Below the pieces are notes generated by a model that saw nothing but the letters and a program-made list of their open reading frames with translations, made no database searches and was not told the DNA's origin. Positions 33,176-44,700 of a stretch of 64,000 bases of DNA are shown here, piece after piece; position 1 is the first letter of the stretch; each line of letters begins with the position of its first letter. This DNA is from Bolinopsis microptera (Eukaryota > Ctenophora > Tentaculata > Lobata > Bolinopsidae): assembly GCF_026151205.1 (NCBI RefSeq), contig NC_087084.1, forward strand, positions 11,559,453 through 11,623,452, in the 5' to 3' direction. Both the position numbers and the translations under genes were made by a program.

Positions 33176-35877
33176 TATCATACCGATAAGCTGAAGACGG
33201 CAGGAAATCCCTACTAAAGTCCCACGGAAGATAATAAGGCACACTATCAGTAGGATAACTACCATCAATAGTAGGCAGCTGGCATGTGAGCGGGTTCTGA
33301 TGGGACAGATAATCAGCTATATCACCTGCTAGCTCTGCAACTACATCAGGGTGGGTGTGTGCTATGTTATTCACCTCGTTAGGGTCCTCGAATATATCAA
33401 ATAGCTGTATAATGGTGAAGTCTATAGAGGAAATGTTGAGAGGGTAGAACTTATAGAGACTGCACGCCGCACTGCTCTGCTGCGGTCCTACCAGCAGTTT
33501 ATACTCCTGTTTTAAATACCCGGCTACCCTCTTAACCGGGTCAATATGCAACATGATCTGAGTACGGGGACACACCATATCTGTGTTATCAAACAACAGG
33601 TAGTCAGACTGGTCCACACTGTCCAACTCCGCAGGCATTTCCAGCCCTGTTGCCTCGGTGTACGCGTCCCAGCCCCCTGAGACAGCTATGAGGGTGTGGT
33701 ACCAGTCCGACACGTGCACGTAGCAGTCAGTAGAGCCCCGGTGTTGGAGGATCTCCTCGTTTTCACTGTAGAGGAAACCAACTGTGCGGACCCCGCCCTC
33801 CCACAGGTGGGATTTGGAACCTTTGAGGGGGCCGTTTGAGGTGTACTTGCTTTTTGGGGCTCCGTTATCTGGGGGTTGGTGTTGGTAACAGATGTGGGTT
33901 TTTTGGAATCTTTGAAAATAATGCAAAATGTCGTAAGAAAATTAATAACTGAAGATCATACTCTGTCCTTCTGCTATAAACTATCTACTCGCTCCTTTTA
34001 CCTATCTACTCACCAGAGTGATAAACAAGCAGAGTATTCTCCCACATTCCTGCATCCTTCAAATACTGAATAAAATCAGTTAACAACTCCTCCGCTGCCT
34101 TTAACATAGCCTGCATTGTACAGCGCGGAGAGTCCGTGCAGTCGAAAAACCTGATAATAATATGTGTTTACATGTTTTGTAGTGTGATGTGTCTAACTGA
34201 GCACTATCCTAACTATGGAATCCCTGAGAAGGGGGGGGGGGGGGGGGGGGTTTGATGACGTTATCAGGGGGGTGTGATGACGTCATCATAACAGTCTTTA
34301 ATAGCATTCTCTTCTTAACTAACTTCTTGGGTGCATAGTAGTCCGAGTGTACGGATTGCATGGGAAGGTAAAGGAAAAGGGGCTGGTCAGGGTCATGTTC
34401 CTGCACGATGTGCCTCACTCGTTTGTTATAGAGGTAGAGCGAGTAGATACCCTTATCTTCTGTCAGTATGTCCCAGTTTAGACCCTCCTCATCACTGTAT
34501 GAACACTCGTAGAAGTCGTAGTAACCACTGATCATGTGACTATTATATCCGATCTCTCCGTTTACGTAGCCGTATGCGGTGTCGAAGCCGCGCATGCACG
34601 GGAAACAGGACCAGCGGGCGTACCCCAAGTGCCATTTGCCGACCAAGTGGGTGGCGTAGCCGTTGTGGCGGATAACTTCAGGGAGGAGGAGCTCCTTTTC
34701 GTTTAGACATTCCTCTGTGTGGGGTGAGAATATGTCGTGCTGGATACCTGGTATAGTGGGAGTATTAATTAAATCTAGGTTCTTAATAATGTGTTAATGT
34801 ATAAGATTATTTGGATACTTCGATGGTTTCCTATCGTTATCAATATCTTTAAACCTTATTCATTTTGTGCTGAACTCAAATTCTAGATGATGGGTTCAGC
34901 ATTAGGTTAATAAGTTCAAATTTAATAAAACGTTAAACTAAAAATTTAATAAAACGTTAACTAAAAATGTAATATAACAACAGCTGTTTTACCTAGAGTT
35001 ATAGGGTATTTACCAGTCATGATACTGGCACGTGTAGGAGTACACATCCAAGCTGAGTAGTGTCTGTTCATTATCAACCCTGACAGAGGAAATTTATTAT
35101 TCATTGCGGTTATTATTTAAGCTTGACATTATCTGTATCATGCCTTTTAGTTTTGTCTCATTAAAATTAAAATTATTTGGCTTGTGTTCTCTACAATAGT
35201 TCTGGATACTAGAAGGGAGGTAAACCATATTTGCTTTGACACGTGACATTGATTCTGGGTTTTTATGGTCAATACTGGAAACTGACTGATCAATCACTGT
35301 CAGAGTGTCACGTGACAAACATAGTTCACCTCTCAACAACCAGTAATATTCAGATTTACAACACATCCAACAAAACATGTCCTGAGCTTGTCTGCATATA
35401 ATGGTGCCGCAAGTGCCACATGTTTGATGTTAGTGCCGCAAGTGCCACATGTTAGAGCCGCAAGTGCCATATGTACATGTTAGTGCCGCAAGTGCCACAT
35501 GTAAGTGCCGAAAGTACCACATGTTAGTGCCACAAGTGCCACATGTTAGTGCCACAAGTGTCGCATCATGTTAGAGCCGCAAAAGCCGCAGTGCTGCATT
35601 TACGTAATAAGGTTGGCTAACCTTTAGAAGCGAGACCATCCAACACGGGCGTTTTAATATCTGCCAGGTCAGGGTAGGTGTACCCCACATCCCCGTACCC
35701 CTGATCATCCATAACCACGTACAGAATGTGTGGTTTCTTCGCTGCTTTCTCTAACCATGGGAGGTATTCGTTCAGAGCGTCTAGCCATGAGGCATCTGCT
35801 TTCTTTGCTTTTGTCAGTGATGTTATTGTAAGTGTTAGGAGTAAGGCAAGGATGCAGTTTATTGTTCTGTTCATCAC
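33162..35877 (-). CDS. Secreted/lysosomal arylsulfatase, 529 aa, five exons
   Basis: Exons in transcript order: 35877-35622, 35079-35014, 34747-34324, 34150-34014, 33868-33162, phases continuous. It removes sulfate from sulfated sugars or aryl esters. The signal peptide is about residues 1-24. [14 protein letters not shown] supplies the paired metal-binding Asp. Exon 2 has CTPTR, the Cys being the residue converted to formylglycine (usual form C-x-P-S-R). GKWHLG and the SDNG metal site with SHLWEGG follow. Length and motifs fit the arylsulfatase B/I/J group. The second Met (35874) is an alternative start. Exon 3 most likely ends at a GTTAGT donor (34323), which keeps phase. The gene lies wholly in the intron after exon 11 of the ANKAR-like gene on the opposite strand, and its stop lies in a minisatellite. 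Confidence 0.88.
34231..34251. repeat. Poly-G tract
   Basis: About 20 consecutive G on the plus strand (poly-C in the transcript) within an intron of the arylsulfatase gene, flanked by TGATGACG(T/C) sequence. Likely length-variable. Confidence 0.9.
35237..35320. repeat. Second CACGTGAC hairpin, same family as 10498-10568
   Basis: TTTGACACGTGACA near 35237 is mirrored by TGTCACGTGACAAA near 35307, with about 55 bp between. The left end continues with TTCTGGGTTTTTATGG, which resembles the inner part of the copy at 10498. It lies in intron 1 of the arylsulfatase gene. Confidence 0.55.
35402..35590. repeat. About 22-bp tandem repeat (GTTAGTGCCGCAAGTGCCACAT)n
   Basis: Around eight imperfect units built on TGCCGCAAGTGCCACATGT in the first intron of the arylsulfatase gene, close to exon 1. 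Simple minisatellite, no coding role seen. Confidence 0.85.
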
Positions 35878-35879
35878 CA

Positions 35880-36478
35880 GTCTTTAGCTAGGTCCCCTGC
35901 AGGACCTTGAGGTGCTTCTTCCTTAAACCAATTGTTTAAAAACTTTTTAACACATGTGCTAGGAATGCTCGATGGAATGTAGAACTGAAAATACTATTTT
36001 CAAAATAGAACTGAAGGAAGGAAGGGCTTGCACTGCAATTAAAAGATTGTAATAGTGTTTCAGCTTGCTAGGCTCACATTGTCTATTATAGCTTTATAGT
36101 GTTTGCGGATTTATGTGGGAAACAGTATAACTTATATGATGCGTCATCATAACATCATATTTACTTCATGTCTCATTATCATCAATTATATTTTAAATTA
36201 TATAATTCCCCATTGCTATGATCAAAGTAAATATCTTGAATGAATATTTACTAGCGAACTACTAACCAGGTGTTTGACTCCTTGACCCTTGTGCACCAAC
36301 GTCCCTCGGGTTTGACATGAACCACAAACCTCTAACTGCCCGATACAGGGTCTTGGAGATAAACATATTTAATCTAATAATTTATAGTATAAATACAATC
36401 TAGTGTTTAAATTTATACATAATACCATGTTAGTATATTGCACACATAATTCACCAGTTTAAATATTATCACTTTCAG
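35880..36478. other. Space between arylsulfatase start and ANKAR-like exon 12
   Basis: This should contain the promoter of the minus-strand arylsulfatase and the 3' part of the host intron. No clear promoter element, repeat or exon could be recognised. Confidence 0.45.
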
Positions 36479-38255
36479 AGGTGGACGTAGATGGTAAAAC
36501 CTACGCCATGATAGCAATCGAGCTGGAGAAACTCTACATTCAAACACCTAAATCCCCGCGATGGTAAGTCGTGTAAACTAGTGTGATGTCATTATTTATA
36601 ATTGTTGTAACAGTATTGCAGGTACCGTGATCAGCTAAGTGCTGATGATTATTGTGATGCCAAAGTTTTATAATGGTAAAAACTAAAATTTTTCCGTTGG
36701 CATATTATTTGATAAATTGATAAAAAGTCTTCACCATTTCTATGGTATCGCCAATATTTGTAATGACATCATCACACCTCCATGATGACGTCATCACACC
36801 TTCATGATGACGTCATCACACCTCCATGATGGCGTCATCACACCACTCCGTTGCAGGTTACATCAGATAATAGACGGGGCTTCGCAGACTAAGAAGAGAG
36901 TGTTCCCAGTAAGTGAGACAAGACTTGTGGAACAGTTCAACAGACGCTTTGGGAATGTGAGTAACATTCTTAAACTAACATTCTTAAACTAAAATTGTTC
37001 ACTAACAGTATAATATTTTCTTCATGATTTGTCAGTAAAAATAAAATGCGCAAGTTGTAAAAATGTCTAAAAAAATGTCTATACAATGTTCGCAATAATA
37101 AAACTTAAAAGTCTTAATATTGAGTATTTAATCTTGATAAATGTACAAACAAAAATCAAAAATGAACGATCTCCTCAAAATATCTCCCACTTTCAGCCCC
37201 AGAAAGTATCAACCTCACACCTAATGGTTGCAATACATCTGGGTCGTTCTGCAGTGTTCCAGCAGACAATGACGAAGAGCACAAAGACACGACTTAGTAA
37301 ATGTGACGAGAAGAAGATGTCTATGATGCACTACGCTGCTATGAACGACTATCATAATCTCATTTGTAAGTTGTTTAGTATTTAATTAAGATTAAATCAG
37401 TTGAAAGGCCCCGAAATGATAAATGAAAATTTACTCTCTATATCATTATATTATGAGTATTCTTATGTGGCCCAACTGTGTCAAAAGTAAACATTCAAAC
37501 ATTTAACAAAATATATATAAAAGTTTCAATGATTGATCTCAGTTTCTGTAATGTTCTCGTAACAATCCCCGCACTCCCAGGTGACATGGTGCGCACGTGG
37601 GGGTGTGACGTGAACGTGCGGTGGGAGAGTGATGACCGGACCACATTCGGTCCTGCACCGCTCCACACTGCTGTACGACACGGGGCTATTGAATGTGTGT
37701 ACTGTCTGTTGAGCTACCACGCTGATCTCAACCTGGTAGGGAGATGTGGTTTAGGAGTCTTGTATTTATTGTAGAAGAGTTTTTATATAGATCGGAGTTA
37801 TTGCCCGCTTCTTTTAAAATAAGAATCATACTGTTTTTTCGAAATTATATTTAATAGCTAAACATTTTCAAATAATAATAATATAGTACTGTAATCTCAC
37901 AAGCATCACAAGTTATCTGATAGCTATTGCTTTAAATTACTAATCACTTTTAATTGCTAACCAACATTATTAAACATTACCATAACCTTTAGTTACCAAT
38001 TAGTTACTAATTTCTTTTAATGACTTAATTGCTAACCAACATTATTAAACATTACCATAACCTTTAGTTACCAATTAGTTACTAATTGCTTTTAATTACT
38101 TAATTACTAACCAACATTATTAAACATTACCTGTCAGGTAGATGATAAAGGTTGGTTACCTATCCACACAGCAGCCTACTACAACCAGCATCTCATCGTG
38201 GACATGTTACTCAGCAGGAAACCTAAACTTATTGACAAGCCGTCTTCTAATAGTG
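36479..38255 (+). CDS. ANKAR: ANKAR-like protein, exons 12-16 (ankyrin repeats)
   Basis: Second block of the long gene. Exons: 36479-36563, 36857-36956, 37197-37365, 37581-37735, 38138-38255; phases continue those of exon 11. Ankyrin repeats are visible as MMHYAAMNDYHNLI in exon 14, APLHTAVRHGAIECVYCLLSYHADLNL in exon 15 and LPIHTAAYYNQHLIVDMLLS in exon 16. They have the TPLH-A-A...V..LL pattern of helix-turn-helix units for protein binding. Exon 16 ends in phase 1 (donor GTGAGT at 38256), but the next exon I can identify, at 48738, begins in phase 0. An unrecognised small exon probably lies in between, within a 10.5-kb intron that hosts the sushi-domain gene. Confidence 0.78.
36764..36843. 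repeat. About 23-bp tandem repeat with TGACGTCA palindromes
   Basis: Three to four units of CCATGATGACGTCATCACACC just upstream of exon 13. Each intact unit contains TGACGTCA, the cAMP-response-element core. Related GATGACGTCATCA sequence also occurs near 34279 in the arylsulfatase intron. Confidence 0.85.
37960..38135. repeat. About 76-bp tandem repeat upstream of exon 16
   Basis: Two and a half copies of a unit containing CATAACCTTTAGTTACCAAT followed by TAGTTACTAATT and ACCAACATTATTAAACATTA. The last copy runs into the 3' splice site region of exon 16. Confidence 0.85.
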
Positions 38256-38273
38256 GTGAGTTGGACAGTTAAT

Positions 38274-38324
38274 AGATTTAATTAATTAAGTTAATAGAAT
38301 CTATTAACTTAATTAATTAAATCT
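38274..38324. repeat. Perfect 24-bp hairpin, 3-nt loop
   Basis: AGATTTAATTAATTAAGTTA plus TAG pairs without mismatch with the following arm; the loop is AAT. It lies just inside the intron after exon 16. It could be a tiny fold-back element or form an RNA hairpin; the arms are too AT-rich and the loop too small for a typical microRNA precursor. Confidence 0.85.
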
Positions 38325-38782
38325 GATGTAAGTTAATGTAAAGCTGATTTGGTTATTCTTTAATTTATGATTAAATCATGGATGGTGTTTATGCGATGGC
38401 TTCAATCGCACTGTTAATTAAATCGTACGTTGTGTCTCTAACCCTGAAAAGTAGAAAGATTAAAAAGAGTGTTGCAATCTCATAATGCTAGTCTCATTTT
38501 GAAATTACTACATATGACAATTTATTAGAGTCATAGACATAGTAAGTTTTTTTGTTACTTTATAGTTATACTCTTTTCATTAAAATTGTAAAACACTGAC
38601 CTGAATGGAAGTACATATTTTAAAGATTTAAACTATTCTCAGTCTTTGTGCACAGATAACGCGACAATCATGTCTTATAAGACTAATAAGTGCCCCAGCA
38701 GCCTATAGCCTTATAAGTCATTATTGCTATGACGTTATCAATCAAGCCTATTAGATAACCCTATATAAAACACCTACATTAA

Positions 38783-41700
38783 TTATATATATATTTTGCA
38801 CGCACCTATTTTCTTACAGTGGGGCTTGTCACCTTCCCAACTACCATCTGATTTACACGTCATAGCAGTCTTAGAACCAATCAAAAGGAAGCGTCTTGAG
38901 CACGTGATTGTTGCTACTAAACCCTCTTCTACAGTTCCACTTGGTGAGATGTTTGCGTTCAGGACCGTCAATTGTGGACAGAACCCCGCTGCAGAGGGAT
39001 TATTTAGACTCCTTGATTATTGTTTAAAAAACCTTAATCATTTGGCTTGGTCAGAGTTTTGTCGGCATGATACCGAAAAAACCAGTCCCATAACTCTAAC
39101 CGTTTTCTTGATTAAGCCGCTCGGAAATTACACGCGAACGAACAAACACACATCTCGAGATTATTATAAGGATATTACCATGATATGGACTGTTAACCAA
39201 TCAAACTTATGGTTTCTTAGTGCTATCTGACTTTTTGAGAAGAATTTGCTAAGATGAATGGCTCTCTGGATTCTTATCTCTGAATTCTACTCGTCCCCTC
39301 TCTCTAGGTAACTAATAACTATACCTAATTAGTAATTTCAAAAATGGGAAAATCATTTCTGTACTATCATACCTCTTGAATCCTAATTTCTAAAATCAAA
39401 TGTTAGACTTACCACAAGCAGTTTTCTCTTCGTTTGCTGTTCCAGGAAGGCAAGATGTACAGGAACCAGCATTACCGGTACTGTAGGTCTCACCTTCACA
39501 TTGTTGACAGATATCTATATCGTCAGAGCGGTACTTTCCCGCTGGGCAGGCACCTGAAATTATTGCTCTTGTCAATACTGCACAGTAATATTTATACTTT
39601 TTAACCAGGAATAAAGAATCCAAATATTTCTTAGTATAATTTCAAATTTTCAATATCGTTTCTGGCCTGTTATCAGGCAGACATGATAAAATATACTAAC
39701 TGCACAGAGGCTCTGCAGAGAAGGTAAATATCTGGAACTGATCACAGGTCACTTTTTTATCCCCACTCCGTTCATATCCAGGCTCACATCTGATAATCAG
39801 GGTTGCTCCTTTAGTTATTGGGAATACAGATTCTGGTGTGGGAACCATGTTGGTGGTGCTCCATGTTGGAGTAACGCCATCACAAACCGCAGCTAGAACA
39901 AATAGGAAATTAGAAGAAACAAATAATTCATTATTCAGTCTTGTTAAAGGTGAAACTTGCGATCAAATAGGTATTGACTGCGACTGCTTGGAAGCAAGTT
40001 CAGGATTTAGGTCTTGAAGAAAAGCTTTTAATCCCTCAACTTGTGTCCCGGTTTTAACTCTAAACACTTACTACACTGCGGAGGATCATTTTCGTAGGTG
40101 AACTCTGTGTTCATCTCACACGTGACCGTCGTATCACCACTCATCTGATATCCCCTCTCGCATTTTAGGTCCAGGACTGTTCCTTTAAAAACTGGCAGCT
40201 TCTTTCCCGCAGGTACTAACATGTTCCTCCAAGTTTGCTTGAAGTTATGGCACTGTTCAACTGAAGAGGAATGATATGTTAAAGTGTAAATTTGTGAGGA
40301 ATAATTACTATGGACTTCCCATAGTAAAAGTACTTAAAATAATCAAATTATGTTTAATATTACTTAGAGTAAGTCTGCTAATGAGTCTACCGAAACTCCG
40401 ATAAAACTAATTTAGAATTTTCAAAAGAGAAAAAATATATTTAAAGATACGAACGTACCACACAGTGGTTCTACTACAGCAGTAAACTCAGTATCTGTTA
40501 CACATGTAACTGTATCATCTCCCTTTAGTCCATACCCCTGCTCACAGCTGAGACTCAACTCTGTTCCTTGTATCACAGGAAACATTGTTGTTGTTATCAT
40601 GTTGGTCCATGTTGCTTTAAAGCCGGTGCACTGTTCTGAAAGTTACATTTTATTTGGTAATGATGGTAAATTTTAAAGATATATCTGGAAAAATCATCAA
40701 ATTCAAAGAAAATCAACTATGTTAAGGTAAAATAGTGACTCATTCAAATGATTCAAATAATTTTATTCCCTATCACTAAAACGTTTAGGTTTCACAAGAC
40801 TAGTGTTAGCTGCATTATTTCATTAAAATATCAATAAAACTTACTCTCGCTAGTAGTACACGTAGGCTCACTGGAAAATGCGCATTCTGAAACTGTTTTC
40901 TTCTGTTAGTTTTCATCTGAATTATACTCTAGCCCAGAGATATCAATAACATATACATTTAAATCTGTTAATAGTTCAAAGTAACATTTTTTGAGATTTA
41001 CTCGTTTGATTCATTGTCGTAAAAGTTAAATTATTTAACAAATTTCAATAAGTTTTGTAAGGCATCTGACATGCAAATATTAATTAATTATCAGCAATTA
41101 TTAAACACGCACCTTGAGCCGGCAAGAAGAAGTCAGACGCTGTGTCAGAAATGAACTTTATTCTTTTTATATCTTTACCCCAATAGTTCTTCCAGTTTGC
41201 CTTGTGACTAGAACATATGGAGTCTGACAGCTGGAGGTGTAGAATCTCCGTGTTGTCGCAGTGAATAATCACTCGGACAGGTTGTGAGAGTTTGGTTATT
41301 TTCCAAACCCTATCGTCATTATCACTCGCTGGGAGGCTGACAGGAAATTCTTCAGCGGAATTGCGACAAAACCTAATGTAATACTTTGGTACCGTGGCCA
41401 GATGAATGGAGATGCGTCCTATCTGTTTGGAATCAAAGGAGAAAGTTTGGAAATAGACTGCATGCCTACTTCCTATTGCACTGTCAGTCTTAATTCTGAG
41501 AGGAGAGTTTTCTAGGTCGTACTCAATTAATTTGTTCTTTTCCACTGTTTGCCAGTCTGAAATAAAATTTTGTTACACTTAGCTTTTAGTCTTTTTTGTT
41601 TTTTGACTGGACATAACATCATCTAACTGAAGATTCGTGGAGCATGCTAGGTAAGTTGTTTTTGTGAAACTATGGCAAAAGGTTTGCACAAGACGTGTTC

Positions 41701-44700
41701 ATGTAATGCCGTATTGAAACTTTAAAATTTCGCCATAGAATGCGAATGTTGAATACTCAGTACTGCATACTCACAACATGTAGGTTCCAATGAAAATGTG
41801 TACTCAGTGTCTTTAACACAGATCACTGTCTTATCCCCCTCTATCTCCTCTCCTCCTCTACAACTCAGTGTTAGCACTGTTCCTTCAACAATAGGGAAAT
41901 CCTGGTCTGACAGCACGTTATTCCAGTTTGCGTTGAGACCAGTGCACTCTGTGAATTAATCAAATTGAATTTTGATGCTCCGATAAGTAAAATTTGACCG
42001 ACAGAAATGTTTAGATGTGTACGTGTAGACCTAGTACATAAGTTTAGCCAATACCCAGGTGACAAATTAAATAATTTGTCAGCCATAATATGTACAAGAT
42101 ATCCAACCATTGATAATAAATATTTCATTATTCACCTGGGGGATGCTGATAGAAGTCAGATGCTGTGTCTCCGTGGAAATTTATCTTCTTCATCTCTTTA
42201 TCCCAGTAAGTCATCCAGCTGGTGCTGTGACTTGTACATGTTTCTTCTGAGAACTTGAAGTTTAGGATTTCCTTGTCGTTGCAATCAATAGTTATTCCGA
42301 TAGGATTAGAAGTTTTGGTTATTCTCCAGACCCTGTTATCGTCTTCTGGGAGGCTGGTAGTGAGTTCTGTCCAGGAGGTGCGACAGTTATCGATGGAATA
42401 CCTTGGTTTGGTCATCAGATGAATTTGGATTCGGCCTGCTGATAACTGATCGCCCGAAGAGTAAACGTAAACCGCGATTCGATTTTTAGATCCTATTGAA
42501 CTGTCAGTTTTGATTCTTAGAGGAAAATTTTCTAGATCGTAATCGATCTTTGTGTTGGTAGACACCACTGGTTTCCAATCTGAAATAGTTGAGTGTTGAC
42601 ATGATAAAGTAATTACTTTTATGACTGTTTACAATGTAATGACTGTATTCTCTTAATATGACACGTATAAAGGAGTTGCAGCCTTGATTGACCAGTTACA
42701 ACTACGGATATTAAGGGTACAAAACCCGGTGTCCATGAAAACACCTCCATCTAACACATCTCGGACTATATAACAATCAAAAAGCTGGAAATACTCCAAT
42801 CTAGCGTAAAAGTACTTTTCAGCACAGCAAAAGCTTTTATCTCTCTAATTTATTTAATTTCGCTACTCACAGCATGTAGGTTCCTCAGTATACTGGTACT
42901 CAGTGTCTTTAACACAGATCACTGTTTTATCCCCCTCTATCTCCTCTCCTCCTCTACAACTCAGTGTTAGCACTGTTCCTTCAACAATGGGGAAATCCTG
43001 GTCTGACAGCACGTTGTACCAGTTTGCGTCGAGACCAGTGCACTCTGTGAATGAATTATTTTTACAGCCACTCTGTTTAATTGGGAAAACTCTCTTTCTG
43101 CATTATTCGATCTTAGCATCCACACATAAATTAAATAATTTACAGCCTTATTAATTGAAAAACGTAAAACAAACTTGATAACTTGGATCATTTTGGTCAT
43201 ATAATGTGGCTCGTGGTTCACATGTCAGGCTAATCATCACATATAATAATAATATGGTGCAAAGATAGCCAACCGTATAATGTAAATATTTTATTATTAA
43301 TATTAACCTGGTGGATGCTGATAGAAGTCAGATGCTGTGTCTCCTTGGAAATTTATCTTCTTCATTTCTTTACCCCAGAAATTCATCCAATTATTTGTAT
43401 GACTTGTACATGTTGTCTCTGAAAACTGGATGTTCAGAATTTCTGTGTTGTTGCAGTGAATTGTTAGCCCAACTGGTTGCGAGGTTTTGGTTATTTTCCA
43501 ATCTCTATTATTGTTTTCTGGGAGGTTTGGAGGAAATTCTGTCCAGGATTGACGGCAATTTTTGATCCAATATTGGGGTTTGGCATTCAGTCGAATCTGG
43601 ATTTGTCCTAAAATTCCAGCACTTGAGGAGTAGAGCGAGACAATCATGTTCTTCCTACTTCCTATTGAACTGACAGTTTTTATTCTCAGAGGAGAGTTTT
43701 CAAAGTCGTAATCGATCTTTACGTTGGCGCGTACTGGTATCCAGTCTGGAAAAATTTAGTTTATATCACGTCATAGCTTTTGTAAATCTAATTTCTCTGG
43801 TTTTCATCTCATGATGCCATGTTAAATTATAGTTATTGGTTCACAATTATTAATTCATATGACAATTTGAAATTTTCAAATTTCACTACTCACAACATGT
43901 AGGTTCCTCTGTATACTGGTACTCAGTGTCTTTAACACAGATCACTGTCTTGTCCCCCTTTATCTCCTCTCCTCCTCTACAACTCAGTGTTAGCACTGTT
44001 CCTTCAACAATAGGGAAATCCTGGTCTGACAGCACGTTATTCCAGTTTGCGTTGAGACCAGTGCACTCTGTGAAATTGAAAAGCGTAAAACAACGTTGAT
44101 AACTTTCATCATTTTGGTTATACTTATAGGTGGCTCCGTGATTCAGACGAGCAGATGGCAGGCTAAGCATAAATGGTGCAAAAGGTAGCCAACCTTATAA
44201 TATAAAGCTGAGTAAGTATATCGATTCATTATCGCTATGTATCATTTAATTTTAGAAGTATGAAGACCTTAATATAGTCTTCCGTAAGGGCTGAAATCAC
44301 CTTCGGATTGCAGGTTGCATGTCTAGGTTTTTTCTGTTATGTCGAGGGGGAAAAGGTGCAGGAGACCACCTACTTCACGATGGCATCTGATACAATACAA
44401 TACAATATAACGATTTCATTATTAACCTGGTGGATGCTGATAGAAGTCAGATGCAGTGTCTCCGGAGAAATGTATCTTCTTCATCTCTTTACCCCAGAAA
44501 TTCATCCAGGTATTTCTATGAGTTGTACATGTTGTCTCTGAAAACTGGATGTTCAGAATTTCCGTGTTGTTGCACTGGACAGTTATCCCAGCTGGTTGCG
44601 AAGTTTTGGTTAAAGTCCAAACCTTGTTATCGTCTGCTGGAAGGGTAGTAGTGAATTTTGTCCAGGATTGTTGGCATTTCCCGATGTAATACTTTGGTTC

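Noticed and set aside
34209-34323. C-terminal extension of the arylsulfatase exon 3 frame into a Pro-rich tail
   Set aside because: The Pro run is the poly-G tract of the intron; a GTTAGT donor at 34323 keeps the phase with exon 4.
38274-38324. MicroRNA precursor
   Set aside because: Arms are only 24 bp, almost pure A/T, with a 3-base loop; not a typical precursor.
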